Positions 62,471 through 64,000 of a stretch of 64,000 nt of DNA are shown piece by piece; the stretch's first letter is position 1; every line of letters starts with the position of its first letter. The DNA lies in contig JAMPHA010000001.1 in assembly GCA_023663615.1 (NCBI GenBank), positions 62,001 to 126,000 on the forward strand, given 5' to 3'. This DNA is from DLAJ01 sp023663615. GTDB taxonomy: Bacteria; Bacillota; Clostridia; Lachnospirales; Lachnospiraceae. The position numbers and the translations under genes are program-made. The notes below the pieces were generated by a model. The model worked only from the letters and a program-made list of their open reading frames with translations, was not told the DNA's origin and did not search any database.

Positions 62471-62614
62471 AAGCATACATTCTTTGACGGATACGCTCAG
62501 GGCTGTCTTATGCGCTTCTGAAATTTACGCGGCGTTCGGTAGGGATACCGTGTTCCGAACGCGATCAGCCAATCTTGGAGCAATCCGTGTCAGACGGCAT
62601 TCTGCCGCTTCTTA
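62471..62614 (+). ncRNA. Structured RNA candidate with 6S-like rod shape, about 140 nt
   Basis: The transcript from about 62471 folds as an interrupted rod. TGAC, GGAT, GCTC and GGCTG on the 5' side pair in order with GTCA, ATCC, GAGC and CAGCC on the 3' side. The tip is a CGTTCGG/CCGAACG hairpin with a large open 5' bulge. It ends in the hairpin CGGC-attct-GCCG and CTTCTT. A rod with an open bubble recalls 6S RNA, but it is shorter than usual 6S and I see no sequence that proves it. Double-hairpin copy E follows. Confidence 0.5.
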
Positions 62615-62639
62615 AAAGATGGGAAATTTCGTGACCTGT

Positions 62640-62684
62640 GAAGATTGCGCAGCAATTCTTCGAAAGGACGCGAAGCATCCTTTT
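62640..62684 (+). repeat. Double-hairpin dispersed element, copy E
   Basis: GAAGATTGC-gca-GCAATTCTTC, linker GAAAG, GGACGCGAAGCATCC, TTTT. The flank before it (AAATTTCGTGACCTGTGAAG) matches copy C. Confidence 0.75.
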
Positions 62685-62817
62685 AATGTCTATCAAAACA
62701 GGCATTCTTTTGTAATCTATGCTTTTATCCACAACAACTTAGAAAGGCATAGTGCACGAAAGAAAAAGAGGCGGGCAGTCTCCTGTTTTCCTGCACTATG
62801 GGAACAGGAGGAAACGA

Positions 62818-63711
62818 ATGAGAAATGTAAGGAAACTGGAAGAACTGAACTTAGTAGATGACTTTCTGGCAAACAGCCTGACAAGTCATGCGGTGTACGG
62901 GGAGCCTGCGGCGCGGTGCATCCTCGAATGCATCTTAGGCAGGAAGATCGGAAAGCTGAAAGTCACCCCACAGCGCGCCGTGCCGGGGGAGGATACGGAC
63001 AAGCACGGTATCCGAATGGATGTGTATCTTGACGAGGAAGACGGAGAACTCTTTGACCTGGAGCCGGATAACAACGACGGAGAGAATGACGTTGCGTCGC
63101 TCCCGAAACGGGTGCGGTTCTACCATGCAAAGCTGGATGCGGGCTGTCTGAAAACGGGTGTGGAGTATGCGGAGTTGCGGAATGTCATCGTGATCTTTAT
63201 CACGACGTATGATCCGTTTGGCTTGGACCGGATGGTCTACACGGTCAAGAGCGGGTGTATCGAGGTGCCCGAACTGCCGTATGAGGACGGGGCGCGGACC
63301 ATTTTCCTTTATACGAAGGGAACTGAAGGAGATCCGCCGGAGGAACTGCGTGAACTTCTATATTACATGGAACACACGTCGAAAGAGAATGCCAGAACAG
63401 AACGTTTGCAAGAGCTGCACGAAATGGTGACGGCGGTGAAGCGTGACGGAGAGGTGGGACTTGCCTATATGAAAAGTTATGAGATCGAACAGCGGCGATG
63501 GAAAGAGGGACTTGCAGAGGGACGGGTGCAGGGCATGCTTCAGGCGAAGATCAGCGACATTCTCGATCTGCTTCACGAGCTGGGCGATGTTCCGCCCTCC
63601 CTGCAGGAAACAATTTCCGCACAGGAAGATGAAGGAACCCTGCGTATATGGCTGAAGCTGGCGGCGAAGGCGGAGAGCATCGAGGAGTTTGCTGCGTTGA
63701 TAAAGAAGTAA
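62818..63711 (+). CDS. Rpn/PD-(D/E)XK nuclease family protein (transposase-like)
   Basis: 297 residues from the ATG at 62818 after AGGAGGAAACG. Family features: LNLVDDFLANSLTSHAVYGE, then RMDVYLDEEDGELFDLEPDN, where Asp and Glu form the nuclease core (the usual E-x-Q is E-P-D here, so the site is atypical), RVRFYHAKLDAGCLKTGVEY and the C-terminal low-conservation helices. Rpn-type proteins promote recombination and are spread as selfish or defence-like genes. No terminal inverted repeats mark it as an active insertion sequence. Confidence 0.8.
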   Translation: MRNVRKLEELNLVDDFLANSLTSHAVYGEPAARCILECILGRKIGKLKVTPQRAVPGEDTDKHGIRMDVYLDEEDGELFDLEPDNNDGENDVASLPKRVRFYHAKLDAGCLKTGVEYAELRNVIVIFITTYDPFGLDRMVYTVKSGCIEVPELPYEDGARTIFLYTKGTEGDPPEELRELLYYMEHTSKENARTERLQELHEMVTAVKRDGEVGLAYMKSYEIEQRRWKEGLAEGRVQGMLQAKISDILDLLHELGDVPPSLQETISAQEDEGTLRIWLKLAAKAESIEEFAALIKK

Positions 63712-63743
63712 AATGTGGTTAAGAAACCGAACCGTCTTTTTTG

Positions 63744-63772
63744 TTGCTTTTACAGGTCATATCCTGTAAAAT
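63744..63772 (+). promoter_or_regulatory. Promoter and operator-like palindrome of the last gene
   Basis: TTGCTT (63744-63749), 17 bp, TAAAAT (63767-63772). The inverted repeat TTTTACAGG/CCTGTAAAA (63748-63756, 63763-63771) covers both hexamers. Confidence 0.65.
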
Positions 63773-63816
63773 AGAACCAGTGTAACAAAAAGTTGGGGAA
63801 TGGCAAAGGACGGGGT

Positions 63817-64000
63817 ATGGGTACGATAAAAAACAGCGGGCGGAGCGGTCTGCCGATGGAAGAGATCGTTGATAAAAATGTATTGAACCGGATACAGGAA
63901 AGTTTTTGCAGCGTTGCCAATATTTATTCGCTGATCATGGATGATAAAGGACGCATGTTGACGGAGATGACGGGTGATGAGACGGATGTCCGCCTGTTGT
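63817..64000 (+). CDS. PocR-domain protein, 3' end outside window
   Basis: 61 residues visible after AAAGGACGGGG. The segment LNRIQESFCSVANIYSLIMD, then DKGRMLTEMTGDET, is the start of a PocR sensory domain, like residues 12-50 of the kinase at 31888 (LETLQRMQDTFSNALGIS). The output domain is beyond the window. Confidence 0.75.
   Translation, partial: MGTIKNSGRSGLPMEEIVDKNVLNRIQESFCSVANIYSLIMDDKGRMLTEMTGDETDVRLL

Noticed and set aside
62471..62614. Firm call of 6S RNA
   Set aside because: The rod shape fits, but the length is short and no diagnostic sequence could be confirmed by eye.

Overview
This window reads as chromosomal DNA of a spore-forming, motile Clostridia, most like a member of the Lachnospiraceae. 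The evidence is a cysE-cysS-mrnC-rlmB-sigH gene block headed by a T-box, sigma-H, a CheC phosphatase beside a gene with a sigma-28-like promoter, a PPi-type phosphofructokinase, HD-GYP and PocR signalling proteins, and tRNAs that lack an encoded CCA. Two runs of 100 N (19957-20056 and 44011-44110) are scaffold gaps, so linkage across them is not proven.

Layout. 1-3401 (minus): peptide ABC transporter, with a solute-binding lipoprotein frameshifted in a G tract and the start of a permease. 3774-6599 (minus): Cys-cluster protein, PBECR-like nuclease toxin, MATE pump. 6890-11846 (minus): sigH, rlmB, mrnC, cysS, cysE, Cys-type T-box and promoter. 12093-13835: ispF, deoxyinosine glycosylase, tRNA-Gly, tRNA-Val, tRNA-Met. 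13975-15134 (minus): yefM-yoeB and a broken winged-helix gene. 15228-18522 (minus): SGNH/MBOAT acetylation pair and a lipoprotein. 18864-19920: TetR with a palindromic operator and a truncated ABC exporter, ending at the first gap. 20304-25164: LacI regulator and a sugar ABC transporter. 25327-29830: HAAS membrane protein, Ser/Asn-repeat small protein, RNA methyltransferase, amidase, RdgB, phosphodiesterase. 29874-31394: tRNA-Pro, a 29-codon holin-like toxin locus with an opposing promoter, GNAT, dead XRE gene. 31888-36414: PocR hybrid kinase, double-receiver protein, APH(3')-like kinase. 36529-37266: MNT/HEPN pair with the HEPN gene broken. 37263-41740: sbcD, sbcC and a hypothetical gene. 41898-43313: motility-associated gene and cheC. 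43603-44010: tRNA cluster. 44296-47210: MATE pump, lipoprotein, tRNA-Leu. 47438-50753: second PBECR-like protein, then a BlaI/BlaR1-type pair whose sensor carries an RCC1-like propeller. 50918-55219: lipoprotein, PPi-PFK, LacI regulator, orphan ABC ATPase. 55239-59308: glycogen phosphorylase and 4-alpha-glucanotransferase behind a LacI-type operator. 59467-64000: HD-GYP, CYTH, two non-coding RNA candidates, small membrane protein, Rpn-type nuclease, start of another PocR protein.

How the genes work together. The transporters import peptides and sugars. PPi-PFK, GlgP and MalQ handle sugar and alpha-glucan breakdown, and a LacI repressor is the plausible local regulator. The Cys T-box couples cysteine synthesis and cysteinyl-tRNA charging to tRNA-Cys status. 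PocR kinases, HD-GYP and CheC form a sensory and motility layer.

The most unusual features lie between the genes. There are two families of short palindromic elements, several of which sit exactly on stop codons. Imperfect minisatellites occur at many gene ends. There are also several compact RNA folds with good promoters and no recognised family. The most distinctive protein is the M56 peptidase fused to an RCC1-like propeller.
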